Assembly: GCF_964048965.1 (NCBI RefSeq)
Contig: NZ_OZ040189.1
Location: 124,001 to 188,000, forward strand
Reading direction: 5' to 3'
DNA length: 64,000 nucleotides
DNA from: Tenacibaculum sp. 190130A14a
GTDB lineage: Bacteria > Bacteroidota > Bacteroidia > Flavobacteriales > Flavobacteriaceae
A model generated the notes under the pieces. The model was not told where the DNA came from. It saw nothing but the letters and a program-made list of their open reading frames with translations, and ran no database searches. A program made the translations under genes and the position numbers. This document shows positions 37,648-46,583 of this stretch, piece after piece. Positions within the stretch are counted from its first letter, which is position 1. Each line of letters opens with the position of its first letter.

Positions 37648-38229
37648 ATGAATTTTGATTTAAAAGAAATAGTAACTGCGTTTATGGTATTATTTGCGGT
37701 TATAGATATTATTGGAAATATTCCTATTATTATTGATTTAAGAAAAAAAGTAGGACACATTCAATCAGAAAAAGCATCATTGATAGCAGGAGTTATTATG
37801 GTGGTATTTTTGTTTTTAGGGCAACGACTCTTAAGTTTTATTGGAATAGATGTAAACTCATTCGCAGTAGCAGGTGCATTTATTTTATTTTTCATAGCCT
37901 TAGAAATGATTTTAGGAATAACTTTATATAAAGAAGACGAAGACAACGCCTTGAATGCATCAGTTTTTCCGATTGCCTTTCCTTTAATTGCAGGTCCAGG
38001 TAGCTTAACAACATTACTTTCTTTAAGGGCAGAATATGCTTTTGAAAATATATTAGTAGCTATTTTTTTAAACGTGGTTTTAATATACGTTGTATTAAAA
38101 ACATCTTCAAAAATAGAACGTATTATTGGAGCTAACGGAATTAAAATAATTCAAAAGATATTTGGAGTTATTTTATTAGCAATTGCGGTAAAATTATTTG
38201 CTGCAAACATTAAAATTTTATTTGCTTAA
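37648..38229 (+). CDS. MarC family integral membrane protein
   Basis: 193 residues with about six membrane helices. The conserved FAVIDIIGNIPII and FPLIAGPGSLTTLL motifs are typical of MarC. Function is unknown; proposed roles include small-molecule transport, and MarC itself is not a confirmed drug resistance determinant. The next ATG (38231) follows the stop codon by 1 bp, so the oxidoreductase downstream is in the same transcript. Confidence 0.9.
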   Translation: MNFDLKEIVTAFMVLFAVIDIIGNIPIIIDLRKKVGHIQSEKASLIAGVIMVVFLFLGQRLLSFIGIDVNSFAVAGAFILFFIALEMILGITLYKEDEDNALNASVFPIAFPLIAGPGSLTTLLSLRAEYAFENILVAIFLNVVLIYVVLKTSSKIERIIGANGIKIIQKIFGVILLAIAVKLFAANIKILFA

Positions 38230-38230
38230 T

Positions 38231-38836
38231 ATGACATTTGATTGTTTAATTATAGGAGGAGGTGTTTCTGGTATGCAATGTGCTTTGGTTTTAGGATCTG
38301 CACATAATAAAGCTTATGCTCAAGGAAAGAAAATAGGAATAATAATGCATCAGAAAACGTCACATTTACAAAACGCTTTATTTAACAATGTGCTAGGTGT
38401 ACCAAAAGGAACTAAAGGAGAAGATATTTTGTTGCAAGGAAAACAACAATTAACCGACCTATACCCACATATAGCACAAATTGAAAAAGAAAAAGTAGAA
38501 GCCGTTTTAGAAGATGATAAAGGGTACAAGGTAATAACAAATAAGAGTGAATACTTAACAAAAGTAGTAGTTGTAGCCTTGAATTATTCGAAGCCTTTTG
38601 AGATTGCAGGATTAGAAAAATACGTAGAACGACATAGTAGAGCTAATGTTATGAAAGATAGAATACAATTGCGTAACTTTGGCCATTTAATTAGAGAGGG
38701 ATTATACGTATGTGGAACCTTAGCGGGTTGGAGAAGCCAATTTGCTATTGCAGCTGGAAGTGGAGCAAGTGTAGCTACAGATATTTTAACTATTTGGAAC
38801 GACCATGTGCCTACGAAAGTGCACGACAAAGTATAA
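38231..38836 (+). CDS. Small FAD/NAD(P)-dependent oxidoreductase (thioredoxin-reductase fold)
   Basis: 201 residues from ATG 38231; the frame is open further upstream but overlaps marC and adds nothing conserved. The FAD-binding motif is LIIGGGVSGMQCALVLG (6-22), and the C-terminal block GLYVCGTLAGWRSQFAIAAGSGASVA is typical of the thioredoxin-reductase family. It is about 100 residues shorter than thioredoxin reductase and lacks a CxxC and a separate NADPH domain, so it is a minimal flavoprotein of unknown substrate. Confidence 0.75.
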   Translation: MTFDCLIIGGGVSGMQCALVLGSAHNKAYAQGKKIGIIMHQKTSHLQNALFNNVLGVPKGTKGEDILLQGKQQLTDLYPHIAQIEKEKVEAVLEDDKGYKVITNKSEYLTKVVVVALNYSKPFEIAGLEKYVERHSRANVMKDRIQLRNFGHLIREGLYVCGTLAGWRSQFAIAAGSGASVATDILTIWNDHVPTKVHDKV

Positions 38837-38860
38837 TCTTAGAAACACAAAGATTTAATA

Positions 38861-40009
38861 ATGAAGAAAGTTTATCTATTAGGTTTATTAACCTTATTTT
38901 TTGTAGGATGTGGAGGAAATGACAGTGATGTTGTAAAACCTGATCCAGAAGATAAAGTGGTAGCGGTGAATGATGCGTTTGAAGCTACTGAGAACACACC
39001 TACAGCTTTGTCTGGTTTTTTGTCAAATGACACGTACAAAGAAGGAAGTATAAAATTAACATTTGATACGACTTCTAGCAAAGGAGCTACAATTGCTAAA
39101 GAAGGAAACAATTTTAGGTATACTCCAGCTACAGACTTTGTTGGAGCGGATACATTTACCTATACTATTTGTAGTACAATTACAACTTCTAGTTGTTCTA
39201 CGGCAACCATAACTGTAAACGTAAAAGATGATGGAACTAGTACTGGTGGAAACGCTGGGAGCTTTAATATACCTTCAGCTTTAGCTAGCTATTACAGTAG
39301 TGTAGATTTTACAAAAACAGGATCAGATTTAAGAGAAGCATTGGCAACAGTAGTCATTAATTCTCACTCATCTTTTTTATCATATACACCAGGAGTTTGG
39401 AATGCATTGAAGGAATCTGATTTAGACCCAACAAATAGCAATAAAGTACTTTTAGTGTATGGATATAACGATTCAGATGGAAATGCAGTAACAGATAGGA
39501 CTAGAGGGAAAGATAATAATGGAGGATCAGCTGGTTCAGATTGGAATAGAGAACACGTATACCCGAGATCTTTAGGAACCCCTAACTTAGGAAGTTCTGG
39601 TCCAGGTTCCGATGCACACCATTTAAGACCTGCAGATGTAACAATGAATTCTAACAGAGGAAACAAGAAGTTTGTTGCTGGTTCTGGAAATGCTGGAGAT
39701 GCAACAGGAGGATGGTACCCAGGTGAAGAATGGAAAGGAGATGTAGCACGTATGATGATGTACATGTACCTACGCTACGGTAGCCAGTGTTTACCAAAGA
39801 ATGTAGCTACAGGTACTGCTAATTCTTCAGATAGTAATATGATTAACTTATTATTAGAATGGAATGCTGCTGACCCTATTTCAGATTTTGAAAAAAATAG
39901 AAATAATGTACTTGCAACAAAACAAGGTAACAGAAATCCATTTATTGACAATCCTTATTTAGCAACAGTTATTTGGGGGCAAGACAGTGCAGAAAATACT
40001 TGGAAATAA
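38861..40009 (+). CDS. Endonuclease I family secreted nuclease, lipoprotein
   Basis: 382 residues. The lipobox is FVGC (Cys17). A cadherin-like/Ig-like domain (about 32-125, VNDAFEATENTPTALSGFL, DTFTYTICST) precedes the endonuclease I/NucM-type domain (about 150-380) with SDWNREHVYPRSLG and GSDAHHLRPADVTMNSNRGN, the conserved His and Asn residues of its beta-beta-alpha metal site. It would degrade extracellular DNA, for nutrition or biofilm release. Ends at a bidirectional terminator. Confidence 0.9.
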   Translation: MKKVYLLGLLTLFFVGCGGNDSDVVKPDPEDKVVAVNDAFEATENTPTALSGFLSNDTYKEGSIKLTFDTTSSKGATIAKEGNNFRYTPATDFVGADTFTYTICSTITTSSCSTATITVNVKDDGTSTGGNAGSFNIPSALASYYSSVDFTKTGSDLREALATVVINSHSSFLSYTPGVWNALKESDLDPTNSNKVLLVYGYNDSDGNAVTDRTRGKDNNGGSAGSDWNREHVYPRSLGTPNLGSSGPGSDAHHLRPADVTMNSNRGNKKFVAGSGNAGDATGGWYPGEEWKGDVARMMMYMYLRYGSQCLPKNVATGTANSSDSNMINLLLEWNAADPISDFEKNRNNVLATKQGNRNPFIDNPYLATVIWGQDSAENTWK

Positions 40010-40013
40010 AAAC

Positions 40014-40050
40014 AAAATTAATGGCTAACTAAAAATTAGCCATTAATTTT
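40014..40050. terminator. Bidirectional terminator
   Basis: A 15-bp perfect inverted repeat (AAAATTAATGGCTAA and its complement) with a 7-nt loop, between convergent genes and overlapping the end of the LytTR gene. Confidence 0.85.
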
Positions 40051-40706
40051 TTCTTATAAGTTCGTCCTACAGGAATCTTCTTCTCATTTATTTGAACCAA
40101 GTTACCTGCAATATTATTAATCTTTTTAAGGTTAACTAAAAACGATTTATGAACTTGTATAAAATGATAAGGTTCCAATTTCTCTTTCCAATTTTTTAGA
40201 GAATCGATAATTAGATATTTTTTTGCAGTAGTAACAAAAGTCAAATAATTTCGATCAGATTCAATGTACAAAATACTACTAGTGTCTACTTTATGTAGTG
40301 TTTTATCAATATTTAAATAAACAAACGATTCACTCGGTTTTGAGTTAACTACTTGATGAAGTTTTTCAGCTTTACCAATAGCTTTTAAAAAGCGGTTTAA
40401 AGAAAAAGGCTTTACCAAATAATCTACAATAGTATCTAATTCAAAACTATCAACTGCAAAATTAGGATATGCAGTGGTCATAATAATTTTAGGAGGGTTT
40501 TTAACAGATTTAACAAATTCTAGCCCCGATATATCTGGTAAATTGATATCTAGAAAAAGAAGATCTACTGAATGCTCTTTTAAATATGAATTAGCTTCAA
40601 TAGCTGTTTGAAAAGTTGCAACCAATTCTAATTGATTAAACTTTGCGATATAATTTTTTAAAACTAATTGCGCTGGCAATTCATCTTCAAGAATAACACA
40701 TTTCAT
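40029..40706 (-). CDS. LytTR-type response regulator
   Basis: 225 residues. The receiver domain (about 1-115) has phospho-acceptor Asp52 in DLLFLDINLPDISG, the acidic pair in ILEDE and Lys in YLVKPF. The C-terminal LytTR DNA-binding domain (about 130-225) includes ILYIESDRNYLTF and FIQVHKSFLVNLKKIN. It pairs with the sensor kinase encoded 6 bp upstream. A direct-repeat pair with the right geometry for LytTR binding lies in the promoter region (41734-41765). Confidence 0.92.
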   Translation of the reverse strand: MKCVILEDELPAQLVLKNYIAKFNQLELVATFQTAIEANSYLKEHSVDLLFLDINLPDISGLEFVKSVKNPPKIIMTTAYPNFAVDSFELDTIVDYLVKPFSLNRFLKAIGKAEKLHQVVNSKPSESFVYLNIDKTLHKVDTSSILYIESDRNYLTFVTTAKKYLIIDSLKNWKEKLEPYHFIQVHKSFLVNLKKINNIAGNLVQINEKKIPVGRTYKKKLMANF

Positions 40707-40712
40707 TGTAAA

Positions 40713-41690
40713 CTATTTTAAGTTTAGATTTAGAAAAACAGAAAATGAATTATCTTTTTCGTTCAATTTCAAATCATGTTTATCTGGATAAATTAATGAA
40801 AGCCTTTTTTGTAGGTTAGGTAATCCTATAGTATTCGTTTCTTTGGTTTTTTGAACATCAAATAAGTTATGACATTTTAATAACAATTCTCCATCAATAA
40901 CTTCAATAGATATAACTATTTCACTATGTGTAGAACTATGCTTAAAAGCATTTTCAATAATGGTAATTAAAAGTAAAGGAGCTATAGCATAGTTGTCATT
41001 GTCAATACTAGAAGTATAATGTACTTTTTTTATCCCTTGTGTTCTTATTTTTTGAAACTCTATATAGTTTTCAATAAAATTAAGTTCTTTTTCAAGTAAA
41101 ACCTTATGAGAATTTGTTTCATATAGAACGTGTTTTAGGTTTTCAGACAGTTTTAAGATTAAATCAGGAGTTTCACTAGGTTTGTCTATAGAATAAGCGT
41201 AAATCGTGTTTAAATTATTTAACAAGACATGTGGATTTATTTGAGATTTTAAAAACTTCAATTCAATTTCAGTTCTTTCCTGATTTGCTTTCTCAACTTT
41301 TTCTTGTTCACCAATAAATTTAAATAACATCCATAAAAAAGAAAAGAAAAGTAGGGGTACTAAGGTTTGCCACAAATAATCACTCAAGCACTTCATTACA
41401 GAACAGCCACAACGAGCAAAAACATTGCAATACAATTGAGTAGCAAAAAAAGATATTGAAATAAATAAAACGCTATAAATGAAATACCACTTTTTTCGAA
41501 CAAAAAAAGGAAGCAGGATAAAATAATTAAAGTATACAATAAATAGCAGTAAAAATAAATACTGTAAAAATGGATTGGCTGCCCAATAAAAATTAGTAAA
41601 AACAAATAGAGAAACGAAAATGAACAATCCCCAAAACAACACATGAATGAGGAGTTGCGTAATATTCTTTCTATATAAAATAGTTTTCAT
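40713..41690 (-). CDS. LytS-like sensor histidine kinase
   Basis: 325 residues from ATG 41690; the frame is open to 41837 but the extra part crosses the promoter region. About four membrane helices lie at residues 10-130, followed by a coiled coil. The His motif is LKSQINPHVLLNNLN, and the ATPase region has NAFKH and GLPNLQKRL. This is the HisKA-less kinase type that works with LytTR regulators. It probably senses cell-envelope state. A cysteine-rich loop (NVFARCGCSVMKC) in the membrane part is unusual and might respond to redox or metals. Confidence 0.88.
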   Translation of the reverse strand: MKTILYRKNITQLLIHVLFWGLFIFVSLFVFTNFYWAANPFLQYLFLLLFIVYFNYFILLPFFVRKKWYFIYSVLFISISFFATQLYCNVFARCGCSVMKCLSDYLWQTLVPLLFFSFLWMLFKFIGEQEKVEKANQERTEIELKFLKSQINPHVLLNNLNTIYAYSIDKPSETPDLILKLSENLKHVLYETNSHKVLLEKELNFIENYIEFQKIRTQGIKKVHYTSSIDNDNYAIAPLLLITIIENAFKHSSTHSEIVISIEVIDGELLLKCHNLFDVQKTKETNTIGLPNLQKRLSLIYPDKHDLKLNEKDNSFSVFLNLNLK

Positions 41691-41733
41691 ACACTGAAAG
41701 TAAATAATAAATATTAAAAGCTCAAACCTTAAG

Positions 41734-41765
41734 TACAAAATGCAAGTTTCTCTATACAAAATGCA
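41734..41765. promoter_or_regulatory. LytTR operator: two 11-bp direct repeats, 21 bp apart
   Basis: TACAAAATGCA occurs perfectly at 41734-41744 and 41755-41765. The 21-bp period (two helix turns) is the arrangement used by LytTR-domain regulators. It lies upstream of the kinase/regulator genes and of the divergent thioredoxin-like gene. Confidence 0.65.
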
Positions 41766-41868
41766 TTTGATACGCTTTAAAATGTAGTTGGTACAGACTT
41801 TTTTTGAGCTTGTAAAGATTGTTTTATAAAAACACACTTTAGCTATAGTTTCGTATTAAAACAACCCA

Positions 41869-42765
41869 ATGAACATAAAATTAATATTGAGTTTATTTCT
41901 TATAGCTAACACTTTGTTTGCACAAGAAATAAACCAAACAATTAAAGATAGTAAAGGAAAACTAATGCTTTTAGGAAAAGCCAATATAGAAGCTTTTAAT
42001 CATAGTGATTTTGATTGGTACTCTAAAAACTATGAAAGTTATATTACAAACGACAATGTTATAAAAGAAATAAAAGCTCCCTTAAAAAACTACAAAATAA
42101 AAGTGTTTTTTGGAAGCTGGTGTGGAGATAGTAAACGTGAATTACCAAGGTTTTATAAAGTACTGGATAAAGCAAAAATAAACCATAAAAACGTTGAGCT
42201 TATTGCTGTTGATAGAAAACCAGAAGCTTACAAAACTTCACCAGGAGGAGAAGAAAAAGGCCTTAACATTCATAGAGTACCCACATTCGTTTTTTATAAA
42301 GAAAATAAAGAAGTAGCAAGAATTGTTGAGTATCCAAAGCAAGATTTTGAAAGAGATATACTTACTATTGTTAAAGAAGAAAAATATACCCCCAATTATG
42401 GAGTAGTGTTTTTTCTAGATAAATTAATCAAAGAAAAAGGAATTGATGAACTAAAAAAGAACCTAACTGCTTACCTATCTTATTTATCAGAATATACCAA
42501 AGGAAGTAGAGAATTGAATACTTATGGATACAAATTACTGCGCTCTGGTGAACTAGAAAAGGCTTTATTAGTTTTTGAATTAAACACCAAAATGTACCCT
42601 TATAAGACCAATGTTTTTGATAGCTATGCAGAAGGTTTACATAAAGCAAAACGTTATGAAGAAGCCATAAAAAACTATGCGCAAGTATTGGCTTTAGACT
42701 CAAACAATGTTAATGCTTTGGAAGCAATAGCATCAATTAAAAAAGAAACAGAATTAAATAAATAA
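41869..42765 (+). CDS. Secreted thioredoxin-like protein with TPR repeats
   Basis: 298 residues. A signal peptide (about 1-18, ILSLFLIANTLFAQ) is followed by a thioredoxin fold (about 70-165). Its active-site motif is SWCGDSKRE, a single-cysteine CxxS form, so it may bind rather than oxidise or reduce disulfides; the cis-proline loop is HRVPTFVF. The C-terminus (about 205-295) has TPR-like helices (LEKALLVFELNTKMYP, YEEAIKNYAQVLALDSNNVNAL). It is divergent from the LytTR pair and 7 bp upstream of the DUF1573 gene. Confidence 0.75.
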   Translation: MNIKLILSLFLIANTLFAQEINQTIKDSKGKLMLLGKANIEAFNHSDFDWYSKNYESYITNDNVIKEIKAPLKNYKIKVFFGSWCGDSKRELPRFYKVLDKAKINHKNVELIAVDRKPEAYKTSPGGEEKGLNIHRVPTFVFYKENKEVARIVEYPKQDFERDILTIVKEEKYTPNYGVVFFLDKLIKEKGIDELKKNLTAYLSYLSEYTKGSRELNTYGYKLLRSGELEKALLVFELNTKMYPYKTNVFDSYAEGLHKAKRYEEAIKNYAQVLALDSNNVNALEAIASIKKETELNK

Positions 42766-42772
42766 TAATATT

Positions 42773-43153
42773 ATGAAAACAATGATTACCTTTTTAGTAT
42801 TTGTTTTTACCATAGGAATGGTAAATGCACAAGAATTTAAGTTTAAAAAAGAAACAATTGATTACGGAAAAATAACTCAAGGTTCAGAAGGAAAACGAGT
42901 ATTTGAGTTTACGAATGTTGGAAAAGAGCCATTAATAATTAAACAGGTAATATCAACTTGTGGTTGTGCAGTATCTAAAAAACCAACGCAACCTATTATG
43001 CCTGGGAAAAAGGGGAAAATAGAAGTCTCTTATGATACAAAAAGAATAGGTGGATTTTCAAAAATGTTTACAGTTATGTCAAATGCTAAAACAAAAAGAA
43101 AAGCACTGAAAATAAAAGGGTTTATAGAGAAGTCATTAGTCGCTGCTAAATAG
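42773..43153 (+). CDS. DUF1573 secreted protein
   Basis: 126 residues with a signal peptide (about 1-19, FLVFVFTIGMVNAQ). The body TIDYGKITQGSEGKRVFEF, VISTCGCAVSKKP and GGFSKMFTVMSNA is the DUF1573 Ig-like fold with its conserved TCGC motif. Role unknown, perhaps part of envelope redox or cell-surface assembly; its pairing with the thioredoxin-like gene supports a redox link. Ends at a strong terminator. Confidence 0.88.
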   Translation: MKTMITFLVFVFTIGMVNAQEFKFKKETIDYGKITQGSEGKRVFEFTNVGKEPLIIKQVISTCGCAVSKKPTQPIMPGKKGKIEVSYDTKRIGGFSKMFTVMSNAKTKRKALKIKGFIEKSLVAAK

Positions 43154-43162
43154 ATTAATGAA

Positions 43163-43195
43163 AAACCCCCGAGTTTAACTCGGGGGTTTGTTTTT
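43163..43195 (+). terminator. Strong intrinsic terminator
   Basis: A 13-bp stem AAACCCCCGAGTT / AACTCGGGGGTTT with a very short loop, followed by Ts. Also usable by the convergent zinc-ribbon gene. Confidence 0.9.
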
Positions 43196-43196
43196 A

Positions 43197-44300
43197 TTAT
43201 TGTTGGGAAACAATCGCGATAATACCAATAAGCAAGAGCCCTAAAATCACAGCGAAGAAAATTTTCCAAAAAGAATAAGGTCTATTACCAGAAATAACTC
43301 CAGTTTGACCATTTACATAAAAATGATACTTCTTATTGTTAAATATGTAAGATGAGATATAAACAGGAAGAAGTATATGTTTAAAAGTCTCTTCAGAAAG
43401 TTTCATATCTAAACTACTTACATATTGGGTATCTCCTCCAATATCTCTGCAAGCCCAATTATTTGCTATTTTTTCAGCCTGCCTTTTAGATTTTAAATGT
43501 CCATCTTTTAAAGGTAACGTATATTTTTCAGTAACAAATCCAGCTAAATACTTTGAATTAAAGGTTTGTAAAGCACCTAAATTCCATTGTGCTATCTTAT
43601 TAGGTAAGGAGTTGTTTCGTTGTTTAGAAGCGCTAATAAGTGTATCATCAATAAAACCACTTATAGATCCAGAAGCTGGGGTCCATCGAGTTTTTCTTAC
43701 CTGTCGAGTTCGTCTAACGGTTTTTCCATTTTCTACCGTACTGTAACTCTCTGTTACATAATAATAATCACCTCTCTGGCCAGTATAATCAGCAAATAAT
43801 TCAGCATCAAAAGTCCAGTATGGAACATAAAGTCCTTTCGTTTTTTGAGGGTCTAATGCCGCTTTTTGAAGTTTATTCGGAGCAAACCATAAACCTTTCA
43901 CCCATTTTCTGAAAATTTGATGAGACTCTTTATGAGTTAATTGAAAAGGAAGTACAGCCCCAGGTAAAATCCAATCTTCTTGATAGGCATCTTCAACAAC
44001 TAAAGGTTGACTGCAATACACACAATGTAAAGACTTGTAATTCTCCTCAACATGTTGATTCGCTCCACAAGATTTACAATGAAGCATGCTTATTTTTTCT
44101 GTATGAGATTGTGCCCCCATTTTTTCTAAATAGGGGTAAAGTTCAAGCTCTTCAAATGCCGAAGCTGCTTTTTCTATGGTTTCTTCATAGCCACAATAAT
44201 CACACTTAATTTCGGTAGACCCTGGTTTATATAATAGTTCAGCACCGCAATTAACGCATGGTTTTTTTTGCTCAGAATGTTGTATGGTTTCTTGATTCAT
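43197..44300 (-). CDS. Zinc-ribbon membrane protein, partner of the SPFH protein
   Basis: 367 residues. Two zinc ribbons lie at the N-terminus (CVNCGAELL with CDYCG; CKSCGANQHV with CVYC). A middle domain of unknown type (about 115-310) has VPYWTFDAELFADYTG and TRWTPASGSISGF. One membrane helix is at the C-terminus (about 343-364). This type is usually encoded beside the SPFH protein, as here (70 bp apart). The role may be membrane microdomain or stress-linked scaffolding; not proven. Confidence 0.75.
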   Translation of the reverse strand: MNQETIQHSEQKKPCVNCGAELLYKPGSTEIKCDYCGYEETIEKAASAFEELELYPYLEKMGAQSHTEKISMLHCKSCGANQHVEENYKSLHCVYCSQPLVVEDAYQEDWILPGAVLPFQLTHKESHQIFRKWVKGLWFAPNKLQKAALDPQKTKGLYVPYWTFDAELFADYTGQRGDYYYVTESYSTVENGKTVRRTRQVRKTRWTPASGSISGFIDDTLISASKQRNNSLPNKIAQWNLGALQTFNSKYLAGFVTEKYTLPLKDGHLKSKRQAEKIANNWACRDIGGDTQYVSSLDMKLSEETFKHILLPVYISSYIFNNKKYHFYVNGQTGVISGNRPYSFWKIFFAVILGLLLIGIIAIVSQQ

Positions 44301-44370
44301 TTATATGAGAAACACGTAAAACCACCTGTTATTCTCTTCATAACAGGTAGAATTGAGTTGTCGTTTTATT

Positions 44371-45504
44371 TTAGTTGTTTGGTAATGGTGGAGGAACTGA
44401 ACCTAACAAGTTTTGTAATTCAGGTACACTTTGTAAACTTGCCCAGTTTGGCATTCCTTGTTTCCATACTAAAGTTTCTGCATTGATACTACCTCCAGCA
44501 AATAATCCTTTTAAGGCTTCGTAGTTAACAGGTCCGGCTTGCTGACCATTAACCGCATAAAAATATTGAGGTTGATTTGGTAATGGGGGAGGTGTAGCTC
44601 CTGTTGAGGCAGTTGGGTTTGTGGTTGTAGATTGCGTTTGTTGATTAAACAAAGTTCCCATTTGTTGCGCCATAGCAAATCCCATTCCCATTCCCATTCC
44701 AGCTCCAGCAGCTCCAGATTCATTTGCTGCTGCAACTTCCATTGCTTTGGCAGCTTTAAACTTAGCTAGTTTATCAAGATCTAGTTTGTTAAGTCTACTA
44801 TACTCAAAAATCTCTTTTTTAAGATCTTCAGGCATAGAAACATTTTCAATGTAAAATTTTTCTAGAGATATACCTACTGAGTTAAACTCAGGATTCATAA
44901 CTTCTAAACAAGTATCTGATAATTCATTGGTATTGGCAGCATACAATTCAATAGGTAAATTAGCCTCTCCAATAGTATCTGTAAACCTTGTGGAAATAAG
45001 ACTTTTTAAATGTTCATTAATCTCATAATTAGTAAAGTTACTATCGGTACCAACAACATCCTTAATAAATTTACCTGGATCATTAATTTTAAAAGCATAC
45101 GTACCAAAAGCTCTAATCTCAACAAAACCAAAACGCTCATCGTTTAATGTGATAGGGTTTTTAGTTCCCCATTTTTCATCGGTAAATAAACGAGTACTTA
45201 CAAAATAAACCTCAGCTTTAAATGGACTATTAAAACCATATTTCCAACCTTTAAGTGTTGCTAATATAGGTAGGTTTTGCGTGTTTAGTGTATAGGTTCC
45301 AGGACTAAAAACATCTGCCAATTGACCTTCGTTAATAAAGACCGCCATTTGACCTTCCCTTACAATTAATTGAGCACCATTTTTAATTTCATTTTGATAA
45401 CGCTCAAAGCGATGCACCAAGGTATCGTTAGTGTTATCTAACCACTCAATTATATCAATAAACTCGTTGCTTAGTTTCTTTTTAATTTCATCGAAAATTC
45501 CCAT
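44371..45504 (-). CDS. SPFH-domain protein with C-terminal GYF_2 domain
   Basis: 377 residues. The SPFH/band 7-like (YdjI-type) core spans about 30-265 (VEIRAFGTYAFKINDPGKFI), followed by an Ala/Gly/Met-rich linker (SGAAGAGMGMGMGF) and a C-terminal GYF_2 domain (about 315-370, QQAGPVNYEALKGLFAGG, VWKQGMPNWASL). It probably forms oligomeric membrane-associated scaffolds. It sits in an operon with the zinc-ribbon protein. A structured RNA element with a terminator lies 80-180 bp upstream. Confidence 0.85.
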   Translation of the reverse strand: MGIFDEIKKKLSNEFIDIIEWLDNTNDTLVHRFERYQNEIKNGAQLIVREGQMAVFINEGQLADVFSPGTYTLNTQNLPILATLKGWKYGFNSPFKAEVYFVSTRLFTDEKWGTKNPITLNDERFGFVEIRAFGTYAFKINDPGKFIKDVVGTDSNFTNYEINEHLKSLISTRFTDTIGEANLPIELYAANTNELSDTCLEVMNPEFNSVGISLEKFYIENVSMPEDLKKEIFEYSRLNKLDLDKLAKFKAAKAMEVAAANESGAAGAGMGMGMGFAMAQQMGTLFNQQTQSTTTNPTASTGATPPPLPNQPQYFYAVNGQQAGPVNYEALKGLFAGGSINAETLVWKQGMPNWASLQSVPELQNLLGSVPPPLPNN

Positions 45505-45570
45505 TTGATTTTTTTTAAATAGATTACTCCTACAATATAAGTAAACTTGAGGGGATTTTTGTTACATACC

Positions 45571-45688
45571 AAAAAGAAAAAAGCGCAAACATATAGTATG
45601 AATGCGCTCTACATAAGTTAATAGTAGTTAACTTTTTAGTTTTTATAGATTCGTCCCCCCAGACGATATTTAATCTTAAAAAACCAAC
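45571..45688 (-). ncRNA. Candidate small RNA or attenuator leader upstream of the SPFH gene
   Basis: On the reverse strand a TACTTTTG -7 element (45694-45701) is followed by two hairpins: AAGTTAA/TTAACTT (about 45614-45634) and AGCGCA/TGCGCT (45582-45608) ending in TTTTTTCTTTTT. No ORF of note lies inside. C-rich and G-rich tracts (45689-45693 and 45655-45660) could form a further long-range stem if transcribed. It may be an independent RNA or a leader that controls read-through into the SPFH gene. Confidence 0.45.
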
Positions 45689-45765
45689 GGGGGCAAAAGT
45701 AGAAAGAAGAAATATCTTTTTATTACGGAGAACCATAAGCGTATGAATATTAGTTATAAAAAATG

Positions 45766-45797
45766 AAAAAGGCTAAGTAATTTTACTTAGCCTTTTT
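45766..45797 (-). terminator. Terminator of the sdhCAB operon
   Basis: A 15-bp perfect inverted repeat (AAAAAGGCTAAGTAA and its complement) with a 2-nt loop and T-rich flank. Confidence 0.9.
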
Positions 45798-45820
45798 ATT
45801 ATATATAGAAATATATGCTA

Positions 45821-46573
45821 TTATCCTTTTAAGTTTGCCTTTAAGAACTCTGAATTCATACGAGCAATATTTTCTAAAGAAATTCCTTTCGGACATTCAA
45901 TTTCACATGCTCCAGTATTTGTACAGTTACCAAAACCTTCTAAGTCCATTTGAGCTACCATATTTTGAACACGATCTGTAGCCTCTACTTGTCCCTGCGG
46001 TAATAAAGCATATTGAGAAACTTTTGCTCCAACAAATAACATAGCAGATGAGTTTTTACAAGTAGCCACACATGCACCACAACCGATGCAAGTTGCTGCA
46101 TCAAAAGCTTTGTCTGCATTTTCTTTATTAATAGGAATTGCATTCGCGTCTTGTGTATTACCAGAAGTGTTTATAGATACATATCCACCCGCTTGTTGAA
46201 TTCTATCAAAAGCAGAACGATCTACAACTAAATCTTTTACAACAGGGAAAGCTTTTGCTCTAAATGGCTCAATATAAATAGTATCGCCGTTGTTAAACAT
46301 ACGCATGTGTAACTGACATGTTGTTACTCCTCTATCAGGCCCATGAGCTTCACCATTAATATATAATGAACACATTCCACAAATACCTTCACGACAGTCG
46401 TGGTCGAATGCTACAGGCTCTTCACCTTTTGCTATCAATTGTTCATTTAATACGTCCAACATTTCTAAGAAGGACATATGTTCAGAAATATCGGTCACTT
46501 TATATTCGACCATTTTTCCTTTATCACTTGCGTCTTTTTGACGCCAAATTTTAAGTGTTAAATTCATATTCAT
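45821..46573 (-). CDS. sdhB: Succinate dehydrogenase/fumarate reductase, iron-sulfur subunit
   Basis: 250 residues. [2Fe-2S] ligands lie in [15 protein letters not shown] and the later TTCQLHM; the [4Fe-4S] and [3Fe-4S] ligands in [13 protein letters not shown] and [15 protein letters not shown]. It carries electrons from the flavoprotein to the quinone site. Third gene of the sdhCAB operon, 10 bp after sdhA, with the operon terminator downstream. Confidence 0.95.
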   Translation of the reverse strand: MNMNLTLKIWRQKDASDKGKMVEYKVTDISEHMSFLEMLDVLNEQLIAKGEEPVAFDHDCREGICGMCSLYINGEAHGPDRGVTTCQLHMRMFNNGDTIYIEPFRAKAFPVVKDLVVDRSAFDRIQQAGGYVSINTSGNTQDANAIPINKENADKAFDAATCIGCGACVATCKNSSAMLFVGAKVSQYALLPQGQVEATDRVQNMVAQMDLEGFGNCTNTGACEIECPKGISLENIARMNSEFLKANLKG

Positions 46574-46583
46574 AATCCTCTTC

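Noticed and set aside
41691..41837. N-terminal extension of the sensor kinase
   Set aside because: It overlaps the direct-repeat operator and lacks kinase-like sequence; MKTILYRKN at 41690 starts directly before the first membrane helix.
45530..45736. 68-codon reverse ORF upstream of the SPFH gene
   Set aside because: It runs through a promoter element and a terminator hairpin; a structured RNA explains the region better.
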